From: Vombatus ursinus
Taxonomy: Eukaryota; Chordata; Mammalia; Diprotodontia; Vombatidae
Assembly: GCF_900497805.2 (NCBI RefSeq)
Contig: NW_020954551.1
Span: 2,062,382-2,126,381, forward strand
Length of the DNA stretch: 64,000 nucleotides
Direction: 5' to 3'
How positions within the stretch are numbered: the first letter of the stretch is position 1; every line of letters begins with the position of its first letter. The position numbers and the translations under genes were made by a program. Shown piece by piece: positions 45,441-58,000 of the stretch. Below the pieces are notes generated by a model, which did not search any database, had not been told where the DNA came from, and saw only the letters and a list, made by a program, of their open reading frames with translations.

Positions 45441-47559
45441 AAGATATCAGGGATTTCCCAAGGCAGATCCCAGATGGCAGAGTAGAGAAAGTGCTTAGGC
45501 AAGCTCTCCCAACACTCCCCTCTAAACAACTTTAAAATAATGCCTCAACTAGAATTCCGGAGTGGCAGAGCCAACAAAAGGTCAGTGTGAGACATTCTTC
45601 CAGACCAAAACAAGATAGGATGTCAGAAGGAGATATTTGTGACATGGGGAAGGAGGCTGGCTGGGAGCTGCCATGGATGAAATACCAGTGGTGGGACCAT
45701 GCAGTGGAGACAGTAACAGCAGCAGCTGTGGGAGTTCTCAAGCCAAAGATGGTAAAGGGATCTGGCAACTGATCAGAAAAAGATTATAGGCTACCCCCTG
45801 GACACAGGACCAGACATGTTTGGCAACCGCATTGCTTCTATCCATTTCTGGGTCATAGTTCAAGGGCAAAAAGATGCACTTTCAACCAAGAGGGGAAGAA
45901 GAACCCTGAGGAGCCACTGTTTGGCAGTCCTATTGCCTATACCTACTTCTGAGTCAGAAAGGGCAGAGAAGTGTTCCTCAGTCAAGAGGGAGTGGAAGCC
46001 CTGAGGGGCAGTAGCACTTCTGGTCCCAAGGGAGGAGATGCCCTGAGAAACAATATCGATTGCAATCCCAAGAGGTCAGGGGCCCTTCCTGGGTAAAGAC
46101 CAAAATGCAGACAAAGAGAATAGTGACCACACCTCTCCCCAGATCACACAACTTTGGAAGCACTGAAAACTTCCAAACCCCAGAACTAGCTCTGAAAACA
46201 GCAATTCAAAAAAGCCTGAAACTCGAGAAAGCCACTCCTCATCCCCACATTGGGAACAGAGCCCAACATTAACACAAAGTTGCAAATTAAGAAATAGGGT
46301 GGAAAATGAGCAAACAACCACTGAAAAAGAACCAGACCATAAAAAGCTACTATGGTGACAGGGAAGATGAAGACACAAACTCAGAAGACAATGAAATCAA
46401 AACAGCTACAAGCAAAGCCTCAAAGAAAAAAATGTGAATAGGATATAAACCCAATAAGAATTTCTGGAAGAGTTAAAAAATTATGTTCAAAAGCAAATAA
46501 GAGTTGTAGAGGAAAAAGTTAGGTAAAGAAATAAAAGCAAAGGAAGAAAATTATGAAAAGAGAATTAACAGATTGGTTTTTTTTAAAAAAAGGCACAAAA
46601 ATACTGAAGAAAATAACACCTTAAAAAACAGAATTATCTAAATGGAAAAAGAGGTACAAAAGCTAGTTGAAGAAAATCATTCCTTAAAAATTAAAATTGG
46701 ACAAGTGGAAGCTAATGACTCCGTGAGACAACAAGAAATAATGAAACAAAGTCAAAAGTATGAAAAAATAGAAGACAATGTTAAGTATCTCATTGGAAAA
46801 ACAACTGACCTGTAAAATAGATCCAAGAGAGATAATTTAAGAATTATTGAATTATCTGAAAGCCATGATCAAAAAAAGAGCATTGACATCATATTTCAAG
46901 AAACTGTCAAGGAAAACTGCCCTAATATCCTAGAACCAGAGGGTAAAATAGAAATTAAAGTAAATCACCAGACACCACTAGAAAAAGATCCCAAAATAGA
47001 AAGTCCCAGGAATGTTGTAGCCAAATTCTAGAGCTCTGAATCCAAAGAGGAAATAAATCATCAAGCAACAATAAGGAATCAGTTCAAATACTGTGGAGCC
47101 GCAGTCAGGATCACATATGATTTAGCAGCTACCACTTTAAAGGAGCGAAGGGCTTGGAATATAATATTCCAGAAGGCAAAAGAGCTGGGATTACAACCAA
47201 GAATAACCTACCATCAGAACTGAGTATAATCCTTCAAGAGAAAAAAATGATATTTAATTAAATAGAGAATTTTCAAGCATTCATGATAAAAAGACCAGAG
47301 CCGAATAGGACATCTGACTTTCAAATACAAGACTCAAGAGAAGCATAAAAAGGTAAACATAAAAGAGAAATCAAAAGGACCCCTCAACAAGGTTACACTG
47401 TCTACCTTTCTATATGGGAAGATGATATATATTTCTTTTAGGAACTTTATAATTATTAGGGCAATTAGAAGATTTCCATGTAGAAAAGGTGTGTGGGAGC
47501 AAGGAGATTATGTTGGGATGATGTAAAAAAAAAAGGATAGGCAATAAAGAGGGATTCCA

Positions 47560-47719
47560 GGGGCAGCTAGGTGGCACAGTGGATAGAGCACCCGCCCTGA
47601 AGTCAGGAGGACCTGAGTTCAAATCTGGCCTCAGACCAAACACTTGACACTTACTAGCTGTGTGATCGTGGGCAAGTCACTTAACCCCAATTGCCTGGAA
47701 AACTAAAAAAAAAAAAAAA
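47560..47719 (+). mobile_element. WSINE1-like SINE
   Basis: ggggcagctaggtggcacag...ttaaccccaattgcc and poly-A, inside the L1. Confidence 0.92.
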
Positions 47720-47835
47720 AAGAGGGATACCTTGGGAGACAGGGGAACAGAGAGGAAGAATGCAGGAAACTGTCTCACATAAAAGAGGCATGCAAGGAAT
47801 AACTTATACAGTTGAGGGAAAAACGAGGAGACAGG

Positions 47836-47971
47836 CAAAACTTTTTTTGGGGGGGGGTAATGGGGTTAAGTGACTTGCCCAGGGTCACACAGCTAGTGAC
47901 CAGATTTGAACTCAGGTCCATCCTGAATCCAGGGTGGGTGCTTTATCCACTGCACCACCTAGCTGCCCAGT
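47836..47971 (-). mobile_element. WSINE1-like SINE, opposite orientation
   Basis: Poly-T/G start, ggggttaagtgacttgccca...ccactgcaccacctagctgccc. It forms an inverted pair with the copy 117 bp to the left. Confidence 0.9.
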
Positions 47972-49090
47972 ACAGGCAAGAGTTGAGCCTCACATCTAAA
48001 TTGTTTCAGAGAGGGGAAAATGTATCTGCATACTCCATTGATAATAGAAACTTACCTTACCCAACCGGGAAATTTGAGGGGGAATGGCTAAGAAAAGGGA
48101 GGGTAGATAAAATAAGGCAATGATCAGAAGCAAAAGAGACTTAGGAGGGATGGGATAAAAAGAGAGAAGAATAAACAGAAGAAAATCTTGCTAAAAGGAT
48201 CCATAAACATTGATAAACATATCAATGCTAAATATATAGGCACCAAATGGCATAGCATCCAAATTCTTAAAGGAAAAGTTCAGTGAATTATAGGAGGAAA
48301 TAGACAGTAAATCTATATTAGTGGGAGATCTCAACTTTCCCCTTTCAGAGCTAGATGACTCTAACCATAAAATAAATAAGAAAGTAGTCAAGGAGATGGA
48401 TAGAATCTTAGAAAAGTTACATATGATAGACCTCTGGAGAAAAATGAATGAAAAAAAAATGTCTTTTTCTCAGCTGTACATGCACCTTCCTAATTGACCT
48501 TGTAATAAGGCATAAGAGCCTCAAAACCAAATGTAGAAAACAGAAATATTAAATGCACCCTTTTCAAACCATAATGCAATAAGAATTACATGTAATAAAG
48601 GGCCATGGAAGTATAGATTAAAAGCTCATTGGAAACTAAATGATCTAATCCTAAAGAAAGAGTGAGTCAAAAACCAAATCATAGAAACAATACATAATTT
48701 CATTGAACATAATGACAACAATAAGATAACATACCAAAATTTGTGGGATACAGTCAAAACAGTACTTAAAGGTAAATTAATATCTCTAAATGTGTATATC
48801 AGTAAGAAAGCAGATCAATGCAACTAAAAAAGAAAACTAGAAAAGAACGAATTTAAAATCCCCAATTAAACACCAAAATGGAAATTCTGAAAATTGAAAA
48901 TAAAAAAACTATTGAACTAATAAAATTAGGAGCTGGTTTTATGCAAAAATAAAATAAAATAGATAAACATTGATTAATTTGATTTTAAAAATAAAAAAGA
49001 GAACCAAATTATTATATCAAAAATGAAAAGGGTGAATGCATCACCAATGAAGATAAAATTAAAGGAATCATTAAGAGTTATTTTGCACCA

Positions 49091-50238
49091 TTGTATGCCA
49101 GTAAAAGTGACAATTTAAGTGAAATAGACAAATATTTACAAAACTATAAATTGTCCAAATTAATAGAAAAGGAAATAGAATACTTAAATACCCCTATCTC
49201 AGAAAAAGAAATTGAACAACCCATCAATGAACTACCTAAGAAAAAATCCCCAGGACCAGATGGATTCTTAAGTGAATACTACCAAACATTTAAGGAACAA
49301 TAATCTCAATACTATGTAAAGTATTTTTTAAAAAATAGGTAAAGGATTGTTATCAAATTTCTTTTATGATACAAATGTGGTTTTGATAACTAAACTAGGG
49401 AGAGCAAAAACAGAGAAATAAGACCATAGACCAATTTCCTTAATGAATACTGACACAAAAATTTTAAACAAAGTACTAGCAAGGAGATTACAGTACTATA
49501 TCACCAGGATCACGCACTATGACCAGGTGGGATTTATACCAAAAATGAAGGGCTGGTTCAGTAGTAGGAAAACTATCAGCATAATTGATCATATCAATAA
49601 CAAAACCAACAGAAAACTTATGACTATCTCAATAGATGCAGAAAAAGCCTTTGACAAAATACAATACCCATTCCTATTAAAAATATCAGCAAGCAAAGGC
49701 ACCAATGGAGTCTTTTTTAAAATGATAAGTAGCATCTCTCTGAAAATAACAGCAAGCATTATCTGTAATGAGAATAAATTGGAAGCATTCCCAATAAGAT
49801 CAAGAGTGAAGCAAGGATGTCCATTATCACCACTATTATTCAATATTGTATTAAAAGTGCTAGCTATAGCAATAAGATAAGAAAAAGAAATTGAAGGAAT
49901 AAAAATAGACAATGAGGAAAACAATGCTATCATTCATTGCAGATATGATGGTATACTTAGAGAACCCTAGACAGTCAACTAAAAAGCTAATTGAAACAAT
50001 TAACAACTTAAGCAAAGTTGCAGGATATGAAATAAACCCACATAAATTATCAGCATTTCTATATACCAACAAAATTCAGCAACAAGAGATAGAAAGAGAA
50101 ATTCCATTTAAAATAACTGCAGACAATATAAAATACTTGGGAGTCTATCTGCCAAGACAAACCCAGGAACTATGTGAATACAGTTACAAAACACTTTTCA
50201 CACAAATAGACAGATCTAGACAATTGGAGAAATATTAA
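49091..50238 (+). pseudogene. L1 ORF2 reverse transcriptase region, decayed
   Basis: Pieces in order: [20 protein letters not shown], then [59 protein letters not shown] and IADMMVYLENPRQSTKKLIE. The catalytic FADD box reads IADM, so the second catalytic Asp is lost, besides several frame breaks. This matches the L1 clade and not the CR1 or RTE clade. Confidence 0.88.
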
Positions 50239-51615
50239 TTGCTCATAGGTAGGCTGAGTCAATATAATAAAAATGGCGGTTCTACCTAATTTAGTTTACT
50301 TGGTGTTACTTGGTTAAATTACCAAAGAATTAATTTATAAAGCTAGAAAAAACACTAACAAAATTCATCTGGAAGAACAAAAGGTCAAGAATGTCAAGGA
50401 AATCAATTTTTTAAAATGTGAAGAAAGGCAGCCTAGCAGTAGCAGATTACAAACTATATTACATAGTGGTAATCATCAAAACAATCTGGTACTGGCTAAG
50501 AAATAGAGAAGTGGATCAGTGGCAAAGATTAGGCACACAATACATAGCAGTAAGTGACCATAGTAATCTAGTGTTTAATAAAGGCAAAAATCCAAGATTT
50601 GGGAACAAGAACTCATTATTTGACAAAAATTGCTGGGAAAACTGGAAGCAATTTGGCAGGAACTGGTATAAACCAATATCTCACACTATATAACAAGATA
50701 TGGTTAAAATTGGTACATAATTTAGACATGAAGGGTGATATAAGCAAATTAGGAGAGCATGGAAAATTTTACTTGTCAAATCTATGGAAAGGGAAGAGTT
50801 TATGACCAAACAAGAGATAGAGGGAATCACAAGAAGTAAAATAGATAATTTTGATCATATGAAATTAAAAAGCTTTTGCACAAACAAAACTAATGCAGCC
50901 AGAATTAGAAGGAAAACAGGAAAAGGGGGGGAGGATTTTGCAGTAAGTTTCTCTGATAAAGTTCTCATTTCTCAAATATATAGAGAACTGAGCCAAATTC
51001 CTAAAAATAAGAGCCATTCTCCAATTGATAAGTGGTCAAAAGATATGAACAGGAAATTTTCAGAAGTGAAAATCAAAGATATCTATAGTCACATGAAAAA
51101 ATGCTCTGAATTACTACTGATTAGAGAAATGCAAATTAAAACAACTCGATACCTCATAACATGACAGAAAAGGAAAATGACAAATACTGGAAGGGATGTG
51201 GAAAAATTGGGACATAATGCACTGTTGGTGAAGTTGTGAAATAGCCTAACCATTCTGGAGAAAAATTTGTAGCCCAAAGGGCTATAAAACTGTGCATACC
51301 CATTAACCCAGCAAACCTGCTATTAAGCGTGTATTCCAAAATGATCAAAAAAAGGACCTATTTGAACAAAAATATTTATAGCAGCTCCTTTTGTGGTGAC
51401 AAAGAATTGGAAATGGAAGAAATGACCTTCAGGTGGGGAAAGACTAAACAAGTTGTGGTATGCGATTGTGATGGAATACTATTGTGCTATAAGAGATGAT
51501 GAGCAGGTTGGTTTCAGAAAAATCTGTAAAGATTTACATGAACTGATGAAGAATGAAGTGAGCAGAACCAGGAAGACATTGTACAAGTAACATCAACTGT
51601 GAAAGACTTAGCTAC

Positions 51616-51766
51616 TTGGGGGCAACTAGATGGTGCAGTGGATAGAACACTGGCCCTGGATTCAGGAAGACCTGAGTTCAAATCTGGCCTCAGACACTTG
51701 ACACTTACTAGCTGTGTGACCCTGGGCAAGTGACTTCACCCCATTGCCACATAGAAAAAAAAAAAG
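51616..51766 (+). mobile_element. WSINE1-like SINE in the L1 3'UTR
   Basis: tgggggcaactagatggtgc...; gacttagctact before and gatttagctact after are the target duplication. Confidence 0.9.
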
Positions 51767-52284
51767 ATTTAGCTACTCTAATCAAGACAATGATCTAAGA
51801 CAATTCCAAAAGACCCATGATAAAAAATGCTATCCACCTCCAGAAAGAGAACTGATGAACTCTGAATGCAGATTGAAGCATACTTTTTAAATTTTCTCTT
51901 TCTTATTTATGCACGTGTGTGTTTGCAACATGGCTAATATGGAAATATGCTTTGTATGACCTCACATGTATACTCAAAATCAAATTACTTGCCTTCTCAG
52001 GGAGGAAGAAAGGGCAAGAGGGAAGGAGAGAATTTGGAACTCAAAAATTGTTAAATGATTGTTTAAAAAGTTTTTACATGTAATTAGGAAATATCTAATG
52101 AAATAAAAATTTTAAATTATTTTTATTCTTTAAAAAGAGCATTTTCACGGTGACAGGCTCAATAAGAGTGAGTCATCTGTGTGACAGGTGATCCTGGGAT
52201 CATAAGACACATGGTTTCCAGAAAAAGACAGCAGAAATATCATTTCAGTGTACTCTGTTTCCTCCCTCCCATCGAGTCTCTGAA

Positions 52285-52560
52285 GCTTTGTGATCAGTTC
52301 TGGGCACCACTGTTTTAGAAGGATATAGACAAAGTAAAGAGTATAGGTTGAAGACAAATAGGATGGTGAAACAATCATGCTGCATGAGACTTAGCAGGGA
52401 CATGGGAGCTAAGCTCAAGTATTTAAAAGGCCATCCTGTAGAAGAAAGATTGGATTTGTTAAAGTTTGGGCTCCAGAGGACTTACTTTTCTGAGCACCAG
52501 TTATTCCTCACCCCTAGTAGAATGAATAGAAGTTCCCTGAGGGCCAGCAGGCCAGGCTAA
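52285..52560 (+). mobile_element. CR1/L3-like fragment
   Basis: agttctgggcaccactgttt...gaaagattggatttgtt...ctccagagga matches the CR1/L3 3' region. Confidence 0.55.
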
Positions 52561-53330
52561 GACCTCTCCCAATGGAGATTTCCCTGAGCTGTTGCCAGGG
52601 TACATAGATCAGGACAATTAAAACTCAGAGCTCAAGACTGTCACTCCTAGGGCACCTATGACTGACACCAATCTTTAAACTGAGCACCTAGTCTGGAAGG
52701 ACCTTGGCAACAATAGAAAGTCACAGTGAAAAAAGAATGTATTTCTGTTATCAGTGAGAGAAAGAATATCTAACGTGGTGATACAGCATCCCAGGTGCAA
52801 AGCCTTAACTATATTGGGGTAAATGGGGCTTTGCTTAAGGGTGTCATTGAGAGGAGGGTGCTGCCTCCCCATGGTGGGCCTGTCACCTGCTATCTTCATG
52901 CCAACTTCATTGAACCCCCAAGTTCCTCTCTCTTCTCCTAGACCTACATTCCTTTATTGTCCCTCCTTCCACCTTTTGCCTTTTCTTTCTTGGCCTCCTC
53001 CTTAGCATTGAAGAGTTACAGTCCAGGAGTCCTCAACCATGTTGTTGAGGCTATCGCTGGACAATGGAGCATAGGAATAGACTGCCCTTTGAGCTTCCCT
53101 GCCCCTCAATGGAATTTGCCAAAAAATAAGGCAGTTCAGTCATGGCTCAGGCCAGGTGCATTGTCTCTATGGCACTCCTCATGTCAATCACATGTCTACA
53201 CAAATAGTAATGTCCTTGGTCATGTGGAGAAAACAACGATTCTGCTGAATATGCAGGCAAAGCAATGTTCTTCAAGTATGACCTAGTACTCCATGACTTT
53301 TATTGAAGCCAGTCACAGAATTCTAGAACA
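52561..53330. other. Intergenic, no feature recognised
   Basis: Short ORFs (for example 52957-53286) have no family match or splice context. Confidence 0.4.
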
Positions 53331-53545
53331 ACGGGGAATTTAGATGTCACTTGATCTACTCCCTTTATTTTGTAGATGAGGCAACTGAAGTTCAGAGAAG
53401 GTAATTGAGTTCTTGAAAACCGCTTGGTTAGAATCAATGAATCATACATAACATTTTAGTTCAGGAAAGGACATTGGAGATCTGTTAATCCAACTCTCTC
53501 ATTGAGCAGATGAGGAAACTGAGCCACTCCCATTGGTGAGTTACT
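53330..53545 (-). repeat. Two MIR-like fragments
   Basis: ttgtagatgaggcaactgaag and gcagatgaggaaactgagcc are repeated antisense MIR signatures. Confidence 0.55.
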
Positions 53546-53564
53546 CCTAGAACCACCATTTTTG

Positions 53565-53840
53565 AGAAAAGGCCCCCGCCAAGCCAGCCAACTTTCCTTC
53601 CTCTCCAAGCTCTGCTTCTAAATCTCCAGACTTTGCTACCATACCCATGCCCAGGCATCTCCCTTCTCCACTCCCTCCAACCTTTCAGCTCCCATTCATG
53701 TACTGTCTTCCAGCATTAGAATGGCAGCTCTTTGAGGACAAGATCTGTCTTTTTGCTTGTACTTGTATCCCCAGCACTTAGCAGAGGGCCTGGCATATAA
53801 TAAGTGCCTAACAAATGCTTGTTGAATGACTGACTTACTG
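53565..53840 (+). repeat. L2-derived 3' end
   Basis: cattagaatggcagctctttgagg...ccccagcacttagcagagggcctggcat...gcctaacaaatgcttgttgaatgac. Confidence 0.75.
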
Positions 53841-54029
53841 AAGATCAGAAAGGACAAATGACTTAGTTGAAGTCCTATAAATGTCTAATCCTAGGCTAAA
53901 GTTTAAAAAAAATCACCTACACAGTTGCAAGGTTTGGGAGGAATCATTGAATGTTTAGCAGTTTGCAAAAATATCAGAAAGACTTGAAGATATCTTAGTA
54001 AACTGCACGGTCAGTAGGTGCCAATAATG

Positions 54030-54590
54030 TGATACAGCAACCCAGAGGTCTGATGGAGAGTTGGGCTGGATGATGAGAAGCCTAACTTCTAGAAATAAGT
54101 ATTATGCTCAGTTCTGGGTGCCATATTGGAAGAGGAACATTGAAAAACTGGAGAGCATCTGGAGAAGGGTAACCAGGGTGGTAAAGGGCCTACCATATAA
54201 GGACCTGCTGAAAGAATTGGGGATATTTAAAAGCTTGTAGAAGAGAAGGCTAGGGGATTAGGAGGAAACATGATAGTGTTTTTTAATATTTGAAGATCTG
54301 CCATGTGTAAGAGGGATTTAACTTGTGTTTGTCTTCAGAGGGGAGTGATGGGTGGAAACTACAAAGAAGTCAATCTAGATTTGATGTCCATAAAACCTGC
54401 CTATTAGTGCTGCCCCAAAGCTCTGCCTCCAGAGCAGATGGGGCTCTCCCTCTCTGGAAGTTCTCAAGCAAACAAAGGTACCATTACCAATTGTCAGGCA
54501 GGTCATAGAGCAAAGTATCTTCAAGTACAGGTGGCATGAGATAGCCACTGAAGGTCCAGTTCTGAAATTCTGGGATTTTATGACTCTATG
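54030..54590 (+). mobile_element. CR1/L3-like 3' end
   Basis: tgctcagttctgggtgccat...tctggagaagggtaaccagg...ggacctgctgaaagaattgg is the usual CR1/L3 3' part. Confidence 0.65.
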
Positions 54591-54639
54591 TAGCGAAACA
54601 TAAATAAATGTTAGGATAAATTAGAAGTATATAGCAAAA

Positions 54640-55560
54640 ACACACCATGTTTTAATGAAAGAAATTAATATCCACACATTTGCACATCTGTACAACTTTG
54701 GGGTGAAATATAATTTTAAGCTGTTTACAAATAACATTTAATGCTTCAAATATTACATACTATTGATATTACATTTCTAGCAGAAATAAATATATTGCAC
54801 TTAAAAAGAAACTCCTTAAATGTTACGTCATAGTGTTATGCTTATAATTTATTTTTTTCATAAAACATTTCCCATGCCCTACCCCCCCCATACACACACT
54901 TCATTACATGGTGACTGTTCTCACACAATTAGTTAAATGACAAATGAACACAGCAAACAGCAGAAGGGGGGGTATACATTCTCTTGAATGGACAGCATCC
55001 AGTTTTTACCTTTCTGTGAAAATAAATCTTCCTTTAGATTTCTGAGACTCAGAAGAAAGCTACTTTATTATTCAAGTGTGCCAGAGGTGAAATACAACCA
55101 AATGTATTTCTTGTCCAGATACTAGATAGAATTCAAAGTTACGTCACAAAAAAAATGTGTGTTGACTTGGCAACCATCTTTTTAGATAACAGCAACATCT
55201 TTCAAAGGAAGGGGTATTGGATGGCAGGGAGGGGAGGGGTGGAGCAGAAAGACACAAAGACCATCATGGTTTACCTGCCCACCAAGTAAATATATAGGAA
55301 GTTTTAGACTTTGAGCATGCTGAAGAAAAACATAGACCTATTTTCTAAGTAACGTGGGATAGCAGGAAGGACTTGTTCTGATGACTCCCTAAAAATTTCT
55401 ATGTCTACCATATTGCTAAAGGATTTTCTTTGCTTCTTCAGTTTTCTTGGGCTTTGTTTTTTGTACCCTATTCAAGTACACACAAAATCCTTGCATCTAT
55501 TTGTGGTTGATTTTCTTCAGGTAATTCCACTTGAACATGATGGTAATATCTGAAATGATG
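54640..55560 (-). other. Candidate minus-strand 3'UTR end (several poly-A signals), perhaps of TBX20
   Basis: This 0.9-kb stretch has no recognisable repeat. Read on the minus strand it resembles a 3'UTR: AATAAA near 55065, near 54850 and near 54785, an ATTAAA near 54655, and ATTTA-type and T-rich segments, with no long ORF. The nearest upstream minus-strand gene is TBX20, whose stop codon is 4.3 kb away, so this could be the end of a long UTR or of a separate noncoding transcript. That link is an inference. Confidence 0.35.
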
Positions 55561-55982
55561 CCATGGGCTAAGCCTGTGAGTTAAATAGCCTGATGCCTAG
55601 GACATTTCTCCAAATGGCTAAGCAAATGAAATGGCTATATTTGACCTCCAAAAAGAAACTCTGATTTCTCTGGCTTCTGGACCACATGTAGGCAGGGTTG
55701 AGAAGGAAGCTACTGAGACCTCCCCAAAAGGCCTTGCAACTCCCATGGTACAACCCTTTACATAGTCACTTAGATACCACAATAATTTATCCCACGGATA
55801 TTTTTTAAACTTCCAATACAATGACCTCCTACTAGGGAGACTGGCAGGCTACCCATATATCCAACCCTGTCTCTTTCGTCTCCCTGTTCAGAGTCCAATA
55901 AACTGGCCATGTCAGGGTGAGAGCTGGGAAATTTCCAAATAACAATGTTTGGGAGCTGTCAACCTGAACTCACTGACTGAGT

Positions 55983-55993
55983 TCTCTCTCTCT

Positions 55994-56057
<64 letters not shown>

Positions 56058-56095
56058 TCCTCTGTCTGCCTCATTTATCTTCCCTTCTCCCTCTC
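55983..56095. repeat. (CT)n microsatellite
   Basis: About 110 bp of CT with a few TTT and CC interruptions; the pure run is about 50 bp. Confidence 0.95.
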
Positions 56096-56399
56096 TCTTA
56101 CCTCTAAACAAAAACTAATATCAAAATGGCCTTAGCAGTCTCAGAAATAAAGCTATAAAGGTCATTAGTTTGTATCTCTCTAATTTAGAATTTGTCTGAA
56201 GTTTTCCATTGGACTAACTATGGGGGGAAAGTTTGACAAGCAAATGAATAGGATAAATAATATGATATGGAGTCTTGAAAACTATTTGAAAGAAGATATT
56301 ATAGGCAAGTATTTTTAGAATTATCGGGCAAATTTTTAAAATGTGTTAATTACACCTGGTTTTTATCTGATCATTAGAGTGTATCTCACAAATCTTTTA

Positions 56400-56780
56400 T
56401 TGTGTACCACTGTAGGGGATGGGGAGTGAGATGAGTAGAGCATTGTCCTTGAGGTTAGAAGACTTCGTTTGAGTCCCACATCTAGCATGACCTTGGGCAA
56501 CACTTCTGAGCCTCAGTTTCCTCATCAGTACAATGGTGATAGTAATATCACTCTCTAGTACCTCTCTCACAGGGATGTGAAGCACCAATGAGATGGTGTA
56601 TATGACAATTCTCTGTAAATCTTATAAACTAAATAAATGTGAGCTATTTTTACTATTAGCTGCATGACCCTGAACAAGTCATTAGTCACTTGCCCTCTTC
56701 TGAAAAGGGGATGTGGTGATATTTGCACTACCTCTGACCCTTGTGAGAAGAGTGCTAAATAAATATGAGCTATTATTGGA
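56400..56780 (+). repeat. Two MIR copies in tandem
   Basis: First: gacttcgtttgagtcccac...cctcagtttcctcatcagtacaatgg...aaataaatgtgagctatt. Second starts at about 56655 (agctgcatgaccctgaacaag) and ends aaatatgagctatta. Confidence 0.7.
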
Positions 56781-56789
56781 CACAAATTA

Positions 56790-57825
56790 GCTACTCATTG
56801 GTATTAACATGCATATTTCAATTCAGCAATTTAATGAGTATATATTAAGTGCCCACTAAGTGCAAAGTTCTGTATTTTAAAAGAACTGCATTTAAAAAAT
56901 AAAAATATCTAGAATTTAGACTTTTTTACAGATTCACACTGACATTCCTCTTATTATTTCAAAGTAATGAGTAGCTCTGACAATACTTTCTATGCCAACA
57001 TGCCATGGAAGTTTCAGGTTGTAAATTCCCGGCATGTTGAGAAAACCATTTGGACCTCCTACAGGAGAAGGGTTTCCATCTAAGAGCCAATTTTACAGGA
57101 AAGGATGGGTATGGACTGACTGGGATCCCAATCTCATGTTTCCCTTCCTCCAGCTTAAGTAGTACTAAAAACTTTTTAAAAGACTGGTGTAAAACCTCAT
57201 GTTTACCAAAGAACAGGCAGAAGAGGGGTATGTTGGTTTCTGACCTATTGGCTTTTGAACTAAACTAATGATTTCATGATCAAAAATTGAAGACATGAAG
57301 TTAGAAACAATTTCTGTGAAAGGGGCATTTAACAAAAACATAAAAACCTATCAATGATATGTTGATCTGGGAAGCACCAAATTAGGACTGAGATAATCCT
57401 GGCAGTCTCTCTGAAAAGAAGGTTTAGATATGGGCATTCAGTACAATCAATGCAGGAGCCTAACAACCTAGGAGAATATTAGTGAAAGTGGAATCTTACT
57501 TGGGCCCATTGCTATTTCAAACAACATTAAAAGAGATATCGGCAACAGACAGAGCCATGACATATTAACACATTCATCCATACTTGCTGGAGATTTACTA
57601 TATATGCTAACCCAAAATGCTTTCAAATGAGTTGATGCTTTGTAAAGTGTGTCTTGTTTGAAAGTAATTAAAATTGCCCAGGGACTTAATGAGGACAGAC
57701 AGAGGCTTCTCAGATGGTTTGTTTGAACAATAGATATTTCTCAATAACCAATCTTTGTAACACATCAGAGAAATTCATGTACAAAATTCCAACATGGTCT
57801 TATTATCACGCAGACAGTTTATGCA
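56790..57825. other. Intergenic, no feature recognised
   Basis: Unique-looking AT-rich sequence between DPY19L1 and TBX20. No exon or clear repeat seen. Confidence 0.4.
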
Positions 57826-58000
57826 GCATGGCATCGGGGATGCAGAGCTGGTCTTTAAGTATGGAAAACTTGGGTTCAGACCTTGCCTCAAAAACACTCT
57901 AGCTATGGCATGTTGGACAAATCACTGCAGGTCTCTAGATCTCATCTGCAGAATGGGGGAGCTGGTCTGTAACCTCTAAAGTTCCTTTGATACTAAATCT
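57826..58000 (+). repeat. MIR
   Basis: tggtctttaagtatggaaaacttgggttcagaccttgcc...ggacaaatcactgcaggtctctagatctcatctgcagaatggg. Confidence 0.6.

Larger units (their letters stand above)
45465..52115 (+). mobile_element. L1, nearly full length, inactive; carries three SINEs
   Basis: 5'UTR (about 45470-46300), ORF1 relic (about 46300-47240), a spacer, then ORF2 with a partial endonuclease (ILVGDLNFPLSELD near 48320), reverse transcriptase and a 3'UTR ending at about 52110. It is about 6.2 kb after removing the SINEs at 47560, 47836 and 51616. The start of the endonuclease domain appears to be missing. I see no clear target-site duplication. Frames are broken many times. Confidence 0.85.

Noticed and set aside
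49443-50693. Reverse transcriptase as a functional gene
   Set aside because: Frames are broken, the catalytic box is changed and the context is a decayed L1.
52957-53286. 109-codon plus ORF as a possible gene
   Set aside because: No start context, no splice sites, no recognisable motif; composition is that of intergenic DNA.
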